Positions 21,600 to 32,482 of a DNA stretch of 64,000 nt are shown here, piece by piece. The notes under the pieces are model-generated. The model was not told where the DNA came from. It saw only the letters and a program-made list of their open reading frames with translations, and did not search any database. Numbering within the stretch: position 1 is the stretch's first letter; every line of letters starts with the position of its first letter. Source of the stretch: Colocasia esculenta (taxonomy: Eukaryota; Streptophyta; Magnoliopsida; Alismatales; Araceae); NCBI GenBank assembly GCA_014218235.1, contig CM024760.1, positions 143,111,245 to 143,175,244 of the forward strand. The letters are read 5' to 3'. Made by a program: the position numbers and the translations under genes.

Positions 21600-22743
21600 A
21601 TAGGTATATAGGATCTCAGGCATTGCCGTTATGCCAAAACTCGAGTTGTTGTGTAAGGATACCATCCTTCCTTATAACCCACCACAGGGTACAGTCCCCC
21701 TGCTAAACAACTCAGCAACACCCGCAGGCAGGTCCACACTCGGACCTAGGCATGACTTGGCCAACCCGGCCTCCTCCACACCCTCATTCTCAGGTCGCCC
21801 CAGGGTGAGACGCTGGCACGTGCACCTGCCTCGCAGCATGCCGCCCAACATCTAGTAGGTTCATTAAGAACGCGACCAACACAGTCATCGCGATTCTTAC
21901 ATGAATGTGACCACCTGCACCATCATGATTTGGAACCGCTTCTATGTGAGTGCGGCTGCATGCACACCGCATGGCTCATGCAGGGTCGTCGGAGTTGAAT
22001 CGCATAGGTGGGGTACGTTACGTTTCTAAATGCGACGGCCCGATACGTCGCGATTTTATTTTGGGCTTCTGCGCTTAGCCGAACAGTGCAGTTGCACTGT
22101 TCAGCTGGAGGAGGTTTTGTTAGAGGATTCTGGGGTGATTTCTGCTGTTTTAGTGCCTGTTTGGCGTGGTTCCGGCGCGGGGAGGTGCTTCGGAGCATGA
22201 GGAGCATCCGGACGACATTGGATTTGCGTTTCATCAGTTGGTAGGGGAACTCTTCACTGTTTTACCTCGTGTGGGCTATGTAGGTTAGGGTTTATGGTTT
22301 TACAAAAGGGGAATTGTTTGTACATGATAGAGAGCATGCCTAGGATTCTATATAAACAGTTATTTCCTGCTTTACAAGCATGTAACACTGTTGGGTGTGA
22401 TTTCCGGAATGAAAGGTTAAGGTAGGTTTCTGCTGTTTGAAAGGTGACGGAACCAGTCGTCGCATTTTGTGAACTCGATGACCTAGACCATCGTGATTCA
22501 AGCATTAAGGCGACGGGTTGGTCCATCGCGATTCAAGCACCGATTGGCAACCACTGTGTTGGTCGCGATTTAGATTGTGGCCACCTAAGCTCTAGGGTTC
22601 TATGGCCAATATGTCTGTTTCCTATTGTACACTGCTTGGGCAGTGATGATTATGCAATGTAGGGTTTGTAAGGGTTGTCTCGGCTTATACCGTGGATGAT
22701 AACGATGGGTTTTGATTGAAAATGTGTGCATAACAAGTTGGGT
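21600..22743 (+). mobile_element. Probable gypsy LTR U3, poorly resolved
   Basis: No gene is seen. The stretch precedes a segment clearly shared with 42859-47197 and 62248-64000, so it is probably the upstream part of that LTR, though the similarity fades here. It contains tcgcgatt, gcgacg and atcgtgattcaag words (21885-22570) and a possible TATA box, tatataaac, near 22349. The first 150 bases include cagggtacagtccccctg, a phrase also found in copia U5 regions, so a copia LTR fragment may be present at the left edge. Confidence 0.45.
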
Positions 22744-23779
22744 TGTAACGCCTTCTGTGGTTATCTCTCTAGTCGGTTACCCAAGCACCGGGTGCTCGGG
22801 TTTTGTCCCAGTATGGTGAGTACCGTCAAGGTTTCGTCGTCTTCCTAGACACCCTCACTCCTGAGTTTGAGTAGTACGTCCAGCTGAGGGAAAGATGACA
22901 AGGGGCAGCGACTCCTGTTTGTGGGTGTGCCGTTGCTTGTAGCGCGCTCGTGGCTGGGGGACAGACACCAGTAGACGTACTGGTCCCCAGCTAGTCTTGT
23001 TTCCAGTGCCTCACTTTAGGGAGCTAGGGCCAGAGTCCCTAAGGGTGTCAGGCTTGGGCCTGCAGTTGTGTGGTCTACAGGAGTGGTGTTGGTTTGTCTC
23101 TACAGTTCTTGACCTCGTTGAGGTGGAGCGGCAGCTGGATCTTTCATCCGTGGATGCAAGGCTGAGAGGTAGACTAGTGTTGTTTGTCCGGGTCTGTGGC
23201 TGTTGTCGCAAACCAGTTCTCGTGACTCGTATGCAGCATGCCCTTCTTTAGCTTGTACACACGTACGTGGTTTGCCGTTTATTTATTTACAACTGTAGTA
23301 TCATGCATAGGCGGTGATATATTTTAATGGCTTATGAGAATTGCTTACTTAGGTTGTTGTACACTGTTTACTCGACTTTGGGGGAGTTACCCTACTGAGC
23401 CAATGACTTGTGAGGCTCACCCCTTCTTCTTCCAAGTGAAGGAGAGAAGGAGGGTTCCCGTCCCTCTTCTAGTTCCGATCAGCACTGTAGTGGAGTCGAG
23501 CCTTCGACACCAGCAGAGTAATACTTCTACTTGTTGTGCCTTGGGGGTTTGTCCCAGGCCGTCGTACTTTGTACTATGACTTTGGTATGGAACTGAATAT
23601 GTACATTTCATATGGATATGAGTGAGAAATGGAAACTTATATGTGTTTAGTGTGTTCTTTTATATTTCCATAGACGTGTATATGATACCCCTTGCGAGGC
23701 TACGACTTGTTCGCGGGAGACGGAGTCGTGTCAGGCACGTTATTGGGTTAACAGGCCTGAACGGTGAGGACCGTCACAG
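22744..23779 (+). mobile_element. Ty3/gypsy LTR, 3' part (family also at 42859 and 62248)
   Basis: This shares long stretches, in opposite orientation, with 42859-43939 and 62248-63770. Examples are ccctaagggtgtcaggc, tagacgtactggtcccc and gttcgcgggagacgg. It ends gaggaccgtcaca at about 23779, matching the TG...CA boundary of the copy at 42859. No gag or pol of this family is in the window, so it is a solo or truncated LTR. Confidence 0.78.
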
Positions 23780-23848
23780 TAGGACTCTTTCCCCCTTTAA
23801 GTTGTTGGCCGAGGATCTGTCCAAGACTCGATCTTTTGGGTTGTTCAA

Positions 23849-24933
23849 TGTGCATGAATATAAGCTGAAGTTGAAGTTGAAGTTGAAGTTGCTGAAGTTG
23901 AAGCTGAAGCTAAAGTCGAAGTTGATGAAGTCGGAGTTTCTGAAGTCAAAGTTGTTGAAGTCAAAGTTGGAGTTGAAGTGAAAATCGGACGACCGATTTG
24001 TGAATTTAGGTCGACCGATTCCGGCGATTCCAACACGAACTTTCCTAAAAAGAGTCCTAAGAAGGTTGAACTCTTTCCAAACTTTGAGGGATCCTTTGGG
24101 ATTATAAATACAACATATTCCCAAGATTTGGAAGAGTCTACGCACTCAAGAGCCCATCTTGTGCCTTAGAGTTCAGAACAAGGGTTTCTTGCCCTGGAGA
24201 GATCCTATAGAAGCCCTGAACATCCAGAAGGTTGGAAGATGGGTTCCTATTGATCCAGAAGATTTCCAAACGTCTCAAGGAGATGATCTTCATCAAAAAG
24301 ACGTCGGCTTGGGTGATCAGATCGTGGTTCTTCACCTAGAGAGTTCTACATCGACGATCTTGCTTCTACAGTGGCTTTCCATATTTCAGACAGGGGGGAT
24401 TCTGGTATTTTCTATTCTATCTCTTTTCCCACTATCATGTGCTTATTGGTTTGTTTCAATTTGTATTGAACATCAACATGTGTGTGTGCATGCTCGGTTT
24501 GTCAGCACGGAATTTGGGTTTTCGGTTTCTTTGTACCCGTGAAACAAAGATCACGTGAGGGGTTGGTGTTGTCCCTGGGAAACAACCGTGTGAGGAATTT
24601 ATCAGCTTGTACCTGAGAAACAAGTTAGTGAAAATCCTCATGGGAGTGTGAGGCAATGGATGTAGGCGCACACGGGGGTGTGTTTGCCGAACCACTCTAA
24701 ATCTTGCGTGTACTTTTATGGTTTGATCCATATCTTCTTCCTTCGTTCTAAGCAAGTTAGGATAGTTGGTTTCCTCCATTACTTGTTATATTCCATTATG
24801 CATCTTGCTTAATAGGTTTGCTTGTTTGAGTTTAATCTATTCTATGTAAAAGTTTTTAATTTAGGCGATAATCAATTCACCCCTCCCCTCTTGGTTGATC
24901 ATCGCACATACGTTCACGTATTTTACTCTTCCA
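23849..24933 (+). repeat. copia-3 5' LTR, lacking its first ~150 bp
   Basis: It matches 28471-29626 and ends ctcttcca just before the PBS. The segment equivalent to 28322-28470 is absent or unrecognisable; 23780-23848 lies in its place. A TATA box, tataaata, is at 24103-24110. A tandem gaagtt tract lies at 23863-23980, and a gaccgatttgtgaatttagg block follows it. Confidence 0.88.
23863..23980 (+). repeat. GAAGTT-type hexamer/trinucleotide tract in copia-3 5' LTR
   Basis: About 20 units of gaagtt with variants gctgaa, gatgaa and gtcgaa. The matching but rearranged tract in the 3' LTR is at 28480-28600. The KLKLKL-like and NFNFN-like ORFs are by-products of the repeat. Confidence 0.92.
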
Positions 24934-24934
24934 T

Positions 24935-24946
24935 TGGTATCAGAGC
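24935..24946 (+). other. copia-3 primer binding site
   Basis: The sequence tggtatcagagc, one base after the LTR end, is the complement of the initiator tRNA-Met 3' end. Confidence 0.93.
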
Positions 24947-24980
24947 AGAGCTCTTGATCTAAGGAGAGATTCTGGTTGCG

Positions 24981-26879
24981 ATGGCCAACAAGGGATTCAT
25001 GCCTGAAGGCTTCTCTATCCAACGTCCACCGTTCTTTGATGGCGATAATTACTTATATTGGAAAAATCGTGTGCACGTCTTTCTCAGAGCTCAAGATTAT
25101 GAGATCTGAAAAGTTGTGATTGACGGTCCATACTCACTGCCAGAGGATGAGGGAAACTGGACGGAGGATCACATTAAAAAATCCAAGATAAATTTTAGTG
25201 CCATGAATATAATGCAGTGTGCTATTCATCCTGATGAATATTTCTATGTTTCCATGTGCAGTTCAACAAAGGAGATGTGGGACAAATTGAAGTTGATCTA
25301 TGAAGGCACTTCAGAGGTCAAGGAGACCAAAGCTAACATCCTAGTCCATGAATATGAGATGTTCAAGATGAGCCCAGTGGAAACAATCTCTGGCATGTTT
25401 GCACGGCTCTCCAACATCACCAATGGACTGAAGGCACTCAGGAAGAACTATACAAACACATAGATAGTTTGTAAAGTTCTGAGGTCTCTCCCACCGGTGT
25501 GACACACCAAAGCCACAGTCATCAAAGACTCCAAGAACTTGTCAACCCTCACTTTGAAGGAGTTGATTGGGAGTCTCATGACATATGAGATCAATCTGAA
25601 GCGAAAGGAGGCCGAGAAACTCATGCTTAAGCAAAAGGATGTGGCTCTCAAAGCCAAGAAATCAAAGGCATATCTTTTTAAAGAAAACTCTTCAAGTGAA
25701 GATGAGGAGGAAGTGCCCAATATTGCACGAAGCTTCATAAAATTTATGAGAAAGAAAAGGCCACAGTATGCAAAGCTTCCTATGGACTCCAAGGGCAAGA
25801 ACAAGCAAGAAGACTCTAGCAAAAAATCAGAGTTAATCTGCTTTGAGTGCCAAGGAATTGGGCACATGAGATCCGAATGCCGAGGATTTCTAAAAAAGTA
25901 GAACAAATAGAAGGTAAAGAAGCCCAAGGCCATGGTCGCCACCTAGAGTGACTGTGACCAGTCATCCTCCGAGGCTAAAAAACTCAAGAAGGAGGAGTGC
26001 GGTCTCATGGCTATTGAGGATGAATCTCTTGAGGTAAATTTTGACTGAGAATCCTTTACTCATGAGGAGATTGAGCAAATATATTCAGTCTTGTATGAGA
26101 AATATAGAAAAGTAAAAAAGGAAAATAAGGGACTAAAGATAAAAATCAATGATATTTTGCATAATGAATATCCATGTGAATCGTGTGACTTGTTGAATGT
26201 TCAATGTAATATTCTTCAAGATGAAAATGAAAATATACAAAGCAAAATTTCACTGTATGAATAAGAAATGGAATGCATGGCTAATGATAATGGTTTTTCA
26301 GAAAAATTCTACATGCTTGAAAAGGAAAACACATCTTTGAAATCTGAAAATGAACAATTGAAAAACCAAGTCATTGTACTTGAAGAAAATGCTGAAGTTT
26401 CTAAAAATTCTATCAAGAAAATGCATGAAACTATAGATGATCTCAAATCTGCTATGTCTAGACTTATGAAGGGTAAAGAAAGATTAGATGAGGTTTTTAG
26501 TGTCAAGGTGAATACCCATAGACATGGTATGGGGTATGTACCTAAGAAATCTAAATCTAACTTCTTTAAGTCTAAGACCAAGACATCTTTTGTTCATGCT
26601 TCTAATGCATCTAGCACGTCACAGTCACATGCAAAGAAAACTACACATGTTAAAAAATCAGTTCATGCTAAGAAGATTGAGCAAGATAAGAAACATGTAC
26701 AAGCAAAACAACCAATAAATGTTAGACATTCTGTGAAGGCTAAGAAGAATGCACAGTCAAATAAATTTCAGCATGTTATTCATCATGTTGTTCATAGGTC
26801 ACAACTTACAGAACACTATTCAAATGTCACATGTTATTTCTGTGGTGGGCATGGTCATATGAACTACAATTGTTCTTGA
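24981..26879 (+). pseudogene. copia-3 gag with two CCHC zinc knuckles and a coiled-coil segment
   Basis: The sequence starts at ATG 24981 in one reading frame throughout, with in-frame stops at 25107, 25461, 25899 and several later points to 26265. The N-terminal copia capsid region (RPPFFDGDNYLYWKNRV, then KEMWDKLKLIYEG) resembles copia-0 Gag. A first CCHC knuckle (CFECQGIGHMRSEC) lies near 25840-25885. A Lys/Glu-rich, probably coiled-coil segment spans about 26270-26480 (KENTSLKSENEQLKNQ), followed by a His/Lys-rich HVKK/HAKK stretch. A second CCHC knuckle (CYFCGGHGHMNYNC) lies just before the end at 26879. Such a long Gag with a C-terminal coiled coil is typical of Sireviruses. Pol is missing, making this a gag-only, non-autonomous element. 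Confidence 0.9.
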
Positions 26880-28307
26880 AAAAGAAACAAACAAAAAATG
26901 AACTTGGTGTGGATAAGGAAGGATTTGTTGTCTTCTATAAGTAACACTGTTGGACCCAAAACCATTTGGGTACCAAAGAAATCCACCTGAGATCTGTGGT
27001 TGCAGGTGTCTTGTGAAATTTTGATATGAAGCATCAAATGGTATCAATATGAATCTCAAGGCATCTATAGTCTACACTGTTATGTGAGTATCATGTTATT
27101 CTATTTTGGACTTTAAAGGTAACACATGAATACTCTTGTATGATGTATTGTTTACTCTTTTAGATTTTGATTATAGCCTGTGTTTTTGTTCTATTAGAAA
27201 AATAAAAAGAAATTTAAAAAATAAAAAACACAAAAAGAATCTTAGAATCTAGTGTCCTTTGCATGTCTATCTATTGTATGTTTACATGTAAAGTATATAT
27301 AAAGACACTTCCTTGACTCTTTCTATTGCCTAATACTCCCTTGATATTCTATTGCATTGGCTTAAGACATAGTGTGCATTAATTCAACCACTAAGGGGGA
27401 GATTTCTGCATTTGGTGTGTGCATACATTAAGGGGAAGTCAAATAGCTTTGTATTTAACTTGCTTCTCAAAATTCATCTGAAATTGAAACCAACACACTA
27501 ATGCACATGAGTATGATTAATGGATATCACATTAATGGTCATTGGAAATTTTTCTTAACACTCTTGTGATGCTTAAAATCCACCTAACTTGTAGTAATTC
27601 ATGAGGAAAAAGCTACTTGCCCCACTTTGAAAGTGAAAAGAGGAACTGAGCTTAGTAACTGGGTCTTTCCACTGAACAAGTGAGAAGCCCCGTAAAAAAT
27701 GATAATACTTTCCTCAAAAGTGAAAGAAAAGAAAGAAACAAAAAAATGACATCATTTGTTTCAGAACAAAAAAAAAGGGTAGAGTGTTAGCTATCAAAAA
27801 TCGAGGGTCTAACAAGCATGGGTAAGATTGAGAGTATTCGTTAGTGTTAATTAGAATTCTATTTATCATCATGTGTGAAGCCTCTTAATCATGTCTCGCA
27901 CTTCACTTTAAATGGTATTTAATTTTGAATATGTGTTGAGAACTTGATTAAACACTGAACTATTTAATGGCTATCTTTTAGAGCATGCACTCCCATAATA
28001 TTCCCCAAAGTGACATTTTCACATACTCTGTACCTATGCCAATTGCTTTTCTTATCCCTATTACCACCCACTTTTTGATGTTGCAAAAAGGGGGAGAGAA
28101 TATGTAGATTTTGTGTGTTCTGGTTTTGGGAGAGAATATGTAGAGATTGTGTTCAAAGAAAAGGGGAGTTAGAAGTAGCTTTTGATGGGGGAACAGAACA
28201 AGAAAATTGAGATCAGAAATCTTGTTGTGTTTTGTGTGAAAAATCCACAAGAAATTGAGATCAGAAATCAAATGTTGTGTTTTGTTGTCCACAAGTTTTT
28301 TGTCATC
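26880..28307 (+). mobile_element. copia-3 non-coding region between gag and 3' LTR
   Basis: A short continuation of the polyprotein (WVPKKST) ends at a stop near 26990. After that I see no protease, integrase, RT or RNase H. Purine tracts of the PPT type recur (near 27392, 27431, 28087, 28162), and AT-rich sequence fills the rest. Most of pol has been deleted or was never present. Confidence 0.8.
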
Positions 28308-28321
28308 AAAAAGGGGGAGAT
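28308..28321 (+). other. copia-3 polypurine tract
   Basis: The sequence aaaaagggggagat directly precedes the 3' LTR start tgttgtactttg, and is identical to the copia-0 tract. Confidence 0.93.
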
Positions 28322-29626
28322 TGTTGTACTTTGTAGATTTTGATGAGCACAACAGCACTAAGTTTAACTCATGTTGAGAGAATCACAAAAGCACATAGTG
28401 ATGTACTTGTTAATAATTCAAGTATTTGATTTATTTATATTTAATTTGAGGGTCTAATTTGTGTGTTAAGTGTGCATGAATATAAGCTGAAGTTGAAGTT
28501 GCCGAAGTTGAAGCTGAAGTCGAAGTTGATGAAGTCGAAGTTGATGAAGTCAGAGTTTCTGAAGTTGGAGTTTCTAAAGTCGAAGTTGGAGTTGAAGTGA
28601 AAATCAGACGACTGATTTTGGGTTTTTGGACTATCAATTTTCCCAATAATAATGGTACTGGGATGGTGAACAAATCGGACGACCGATTTGTGAATTTAGG
28701 TTGACCAATTCTGGTGATTAAAACACAGACTTTCCTAAAAAGAATCCTATGAAGGTTGAACTCTTTTCAAACTTTGAGGGATCCTTTGGGATTATAAATA
28801 CAACATATTCCCATTATTTGGAAGAGTTCTCCACACACCCAAGAGCCCATCTTGTGCCCTAGAGTTCAGAACAGGGGTTTCTTGGCCTGGAGAGATCCTA
28901 CAGAAGCCCTGAACATCTAGAAGGTTGGAAGATGAGTTCCTATTGATCCAGAAGACTTCCAAACGTCTCAAGGATCTGATCTGCATCAAAAAGATGTGAG
29001 CTTGGGTGATCATATTGTGGTTCTTCACCTGGAGAGTTCTACATCGATGATCTTGCTTCTGCAGTGGCTCTCCATATTTCGGACAAGGGGAATTCTTGTG
29101 TTTTCTATTCTATCTCTTTCCCCACTGTCATGTGCTTATTGATTTGTTTCAATTTCATTTTGATCAACATGTGTGTGTGTGTGTGCTCGATTTGTGAGCA
29201 CGAAGTTTGGGTTTTTGGTTTCTTTGTACTCGTGAAACAAAGATCGGGTGAGGGGTTGGTGTTGTCCCTGTGAAACAACTGTGTAAGGGGTTTATTGGCT
29301 TGTACCCGAGAAACAAGTTAGTCAAAATCCTCATAGGGGTGTGAGGTAGTGGACGTAGGTGCACACAGGGGTGTGTTTGCTGAACCACTCTAAATCTTGC
29401 ATGCACTTTTGTGGTTTGATCCATATCTTCTACATCCGTTCTAAGCATGTTAGGATAGTTGGTTTCGTCTATTACTTGTTATATTTAGATGTACATCTTG
29501 CTTAATAGGTTTGCTTGTTTGAGTTTAATCTATTGTGTGTAAAAGTTTTTAATTTAGGTGATAACCAATTCACCTCTCCCCTCTTGGTTGATTATCACAC
29601 ATATATTCGCATATTTTACTCTTCAA
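28322..29626 (+). repeat. copia-3 3' LTR (1305 bp)
   Basis: It starts tgttgtactttgtag and ends at cttcaa, where the 5' LTR ends cttcca. A TATA box, tataaata, is at 28793-28800, and the gaagtt tract is at 28480-28600. U5 ends in caattcacctctcccctcttgg, a phrase shared with the copia-1 LTR. Confidence 0.9.
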
Positions 29627-30454
29627 GAGATGCAATAGAGAAAATCCTAGAGATTTGAAGGTGTTCTAAGCACCCTCGTGAACTGTGTTGAAGCCCTGGG
29701 CCTATACAAGAAATAAGATCGTGTGTTCTTCTTCTAGAGGACTTCCAGACATTGCAAGTTGTTGTGCTACACTAGAAAGATGTGGTTTGGTTTCCTGAAG
29801 GTGGAGGAGCATTGTTCTACACGAAGTTGACCTCCAAGAGCCTATACGTGGAGTGTTGCTGTGTCACCATCGCCATGAAACATAAGCTCTTAACCTGCTT
29901 CACTTCATTTAGATAGGGGGATTCTTTACACTAGTTGTTTCAATTATTTCTTTCTTGTCATGGCCATATAGTGTATACATCTGTGAATGTGTTTTGGGTT
30001 TTGAGTCTTGCATCTAGGAAACAAGGTTCATGGTTGGTTTTGAGATATTTGTTCTTGTGAATCAAGGCCCAGTGTAGGGTTAGTGTTGTCCTTGGGAAAC
30101 AACTGTATTGTAAGGGGTTTGTAACTTGTACCTGGCTAAACAAGTTAGTGGAAAATCCTCACGGGGTATGAGGCAGTGGACGCAGGCGCTCATGGTGTGT
30201 GGCCAAACCACTCTGAAAATCCTACGTGTACATGTGGTTTGTTCCATCTTTTCTATCTCCATTCTATGCACGCTAGGTTAGCTAGTCTTGTTGGTTTCGT
30301 CTATAAATTTGTTATATTCCACTGTGCACCTTGCATGGATAGATTTCCATACTTGAGTTTAAATCTATAATTTTGAAAAAGTTTTTATTTGACGATAACC
30401 AATTCACCCCTCCCCTCTTGGTTAGTTGACCATCACACACTCGTGGCACATCAA
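29627..30454 (+). mobile_element. copia-1 5' LTR remnant (downstream part)
   Basis: This resembles the second half of the copia-3 LTR: gaaacaaggttc, gggtatgaggcagtgga, and caattcacccctcccctcttgg close to its end. It ends about 30453 with the PBS following. The upstream half is missing at the copia-3 boundary, consistent with copia-3 having inserted into a relative's LTR. Confidence 0.8.
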
Positions 30455-30588
30455 TTGGTATCGGAGCTAGTGCGTTAGATCTAAGAGAGATCCTTGTGTG
30501 CACTAGAAAACAAGGGATTTATACTAGAGGGTCATTCCATCCACCGTCCATCATACTTTGATGGCAGTAATTACTATTGGCCCAATTA
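30455..30588 (+). pseudogene. copia-1 PBS and start of gag
   Basis: ttggtatcggagc at 30455-30467 is a decayed initiator-Met PBS. From about 30505 the sequence encodes the beginning of a copia Gag (NKGFILEGHSIHRPSYFDG), matching the start of copia-3 Gag. The start codon is not preserved. At 30588 the gene is cut by the copia-2 LTR. Confidence 0.8.
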
Positions 30589-32482
30589 TGGTTGGCAACA
30601 AGGCACCTAGAGGGGGGGTGCATAGAATAATCTAAAAACACAGATAAAAATCACCACTTGATAACTTTGATTAGTGAATGTAAGCGTGTGCGAAAAAGAA
30701 TAGCAATGCGGAAGCAATTAAAAGACAATCACACACATGAACATAAGGATTTATCTTGGTTTGGCCCTTACAAATGGAAGTCCTACATCTAGTCCCCAAA
30801 TAAATCTTGGGATTTCACTAACTAGGGTATAATCCCCCCAAGGATATACAAACCTAGCTCCCCACTGGTCCTCTTCCTTTTTGACTAGGAAGGAAACTCA
30901 CTTCTATTATAGGTCAAGAAGACACCCTCCTGGAACAAACCCCAATGTGCTTCTGTTGGTACAAACCCCAACTTGGTTCTACTAGACTAAACCCCTAGCT
31001 AAGTTCTGCTGACATCAACTCTAGCTAGGTTATTCCCTCAACCCAAGGGGAACACTGTGTACAGTCCTACAGTCGGACAGAATCCACCAGCACCCCACTG
31101 GCCTTCTCTTCACATAGGAAGAGGAACACTATATACAGTCCTACAGCTGAGCACGAGTCTTTCTGAGAAAAGAAAGAATAGACTGAGAGCTATACAAGAT
31201 GAACACTAAGGAACTCAAACTCTCACAAACTCTCCCCCAGATTTACAATGATGCATAGAGAGAGTGAAGAGAGAAAAGAAGCTTGAATGTTTGAAGACTT
31301 CAAATGGCTGCTTGCATGCACACTTCTTCTTAGGCTCGAGCTCTTTCTCTCTTGCTTTGAGTGTGTATGGTGTTGAAGCTTCTCACTGGATGTACACTCT
31401 TTCAGAAGGATTTTCAGGAAGGCTCTTATTTGTTCTTCAACTTTGCTTCATCCTTTTATGGAGCAAAAAGATAGATCTGTTGGAACTCTTCTAGTCGTTG
31501 CTCATCTTCTTCTTCATCTATTTCCTTCTTCTTCTATCTAACAGACATCTTCATGTGTCTAACGGATGCTAACAGTAGGTCCAAGATGTTTTGACTAGGA
31601 GTAGAATAGTCCTGCAGACATTTAATGCATTGAAGAGAATGTTAGACTTCAGAAGTATTGTGTCAGATAGCTCATACCTCTTATGTGCAGAGCTCTATGA
31701 TTTCCACTGACATTCAGATATGTTAGGTAAGGTCTTTGCTTTTTAGCATAAGGAAGGAGTCCTTTTAGTCCTTAGTTTCTACTGACTCCTTTTTTTACCC
31801 ACCCTGATAAGATAGAAAGTACACAACATGAATATCTTAAGGATTTGAAGGCTTATTTGAATTTTCATTTAGCGCCACAAACATTTGAAATCATGTAAAC
31901 ATCAAGGCATTTAAGTTTTCATGAACCGATGTGAAATTTATCAGCAATTGATATGAAATATGTTATTTGATCATCAATCGATATATTATAATAGCAATCG
32001 ATATGAAATGAACAGCAATCTATAAAACAATCGATATGATCAAAACAATCGATATAAAATTAAGGACAATCGATATATATATATAACAACAATCGATAGG
32101 TGAAGACAATCGATATGTGGAAACTTTGACTAGTCATATTTGTTCATCAATCGATATGAGACTTCGACTGTAGAGAAGTCACAGTGAAACTACGACTGAT
32201 GGTCTTTATTTACCAATCAATACCACATTTCGACTTTCCAGGAGTCGGAGTAGGACTTCAGTTGTTCATCAATCGATATCTAACTTTGACTTCACAGGAG
32301 TTGCAGTCAGACTACGACTGATGATCTCTACTCACCAATCGATGCCACACTTCGACTTTCTAGAAGTCGAAGTAGGATGATACTTATAGTAGTCGATGTG
32401 GACTTAGAAAAATATAAAGAATGTAGTAGAGCATGTACGACATTGAATTACAATGTTATAGGATATATTCTTCAGTGATATT
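30589..32482 (-). mobile_element. copia-2 LTR, minus orientation, interrupted by the Tat-type element
   Basis: It begins on the + strand tggttggcaac, followed by ctagagggggggtgcatag and gtcctacatctagtcccc. This is the same U5 architecture as copia-0 but clearly diverged. A minus-strand TATA-like box (CATAAAAGG) lies at 31452-31460. A CG-word array follows at 31905-32400. The U3 start expected beyond it is missing, because a gypsy LTR begins near 32483. Confidence 0.78.
31905..32400. repeat. CAATCGATATG / CGACTT word array in copia-2 U3
   Basis: About 25 words: caatcgatatg-like in the first half, then acttcgact and aagtcgaag palindromic words in the second half. Spacing is irregular. Position in the LTR matches the arrays of copia-0, but the words differ. 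Confidence 0.85.

Noticed and set aside
21600..23779. GC-rich stretch as a possible host gene or CpG-island promoter
   Set aside because: ORFs are short and overlapping on both strands, and most of the stretch recurs in the gypsy LTRs at 42859 and 62248.
23774..24145. ORFs with alternating NFNFN or KLKLK residues
   Set aside because: By-product of the GAAGTT tract in the copia-3 LTR.
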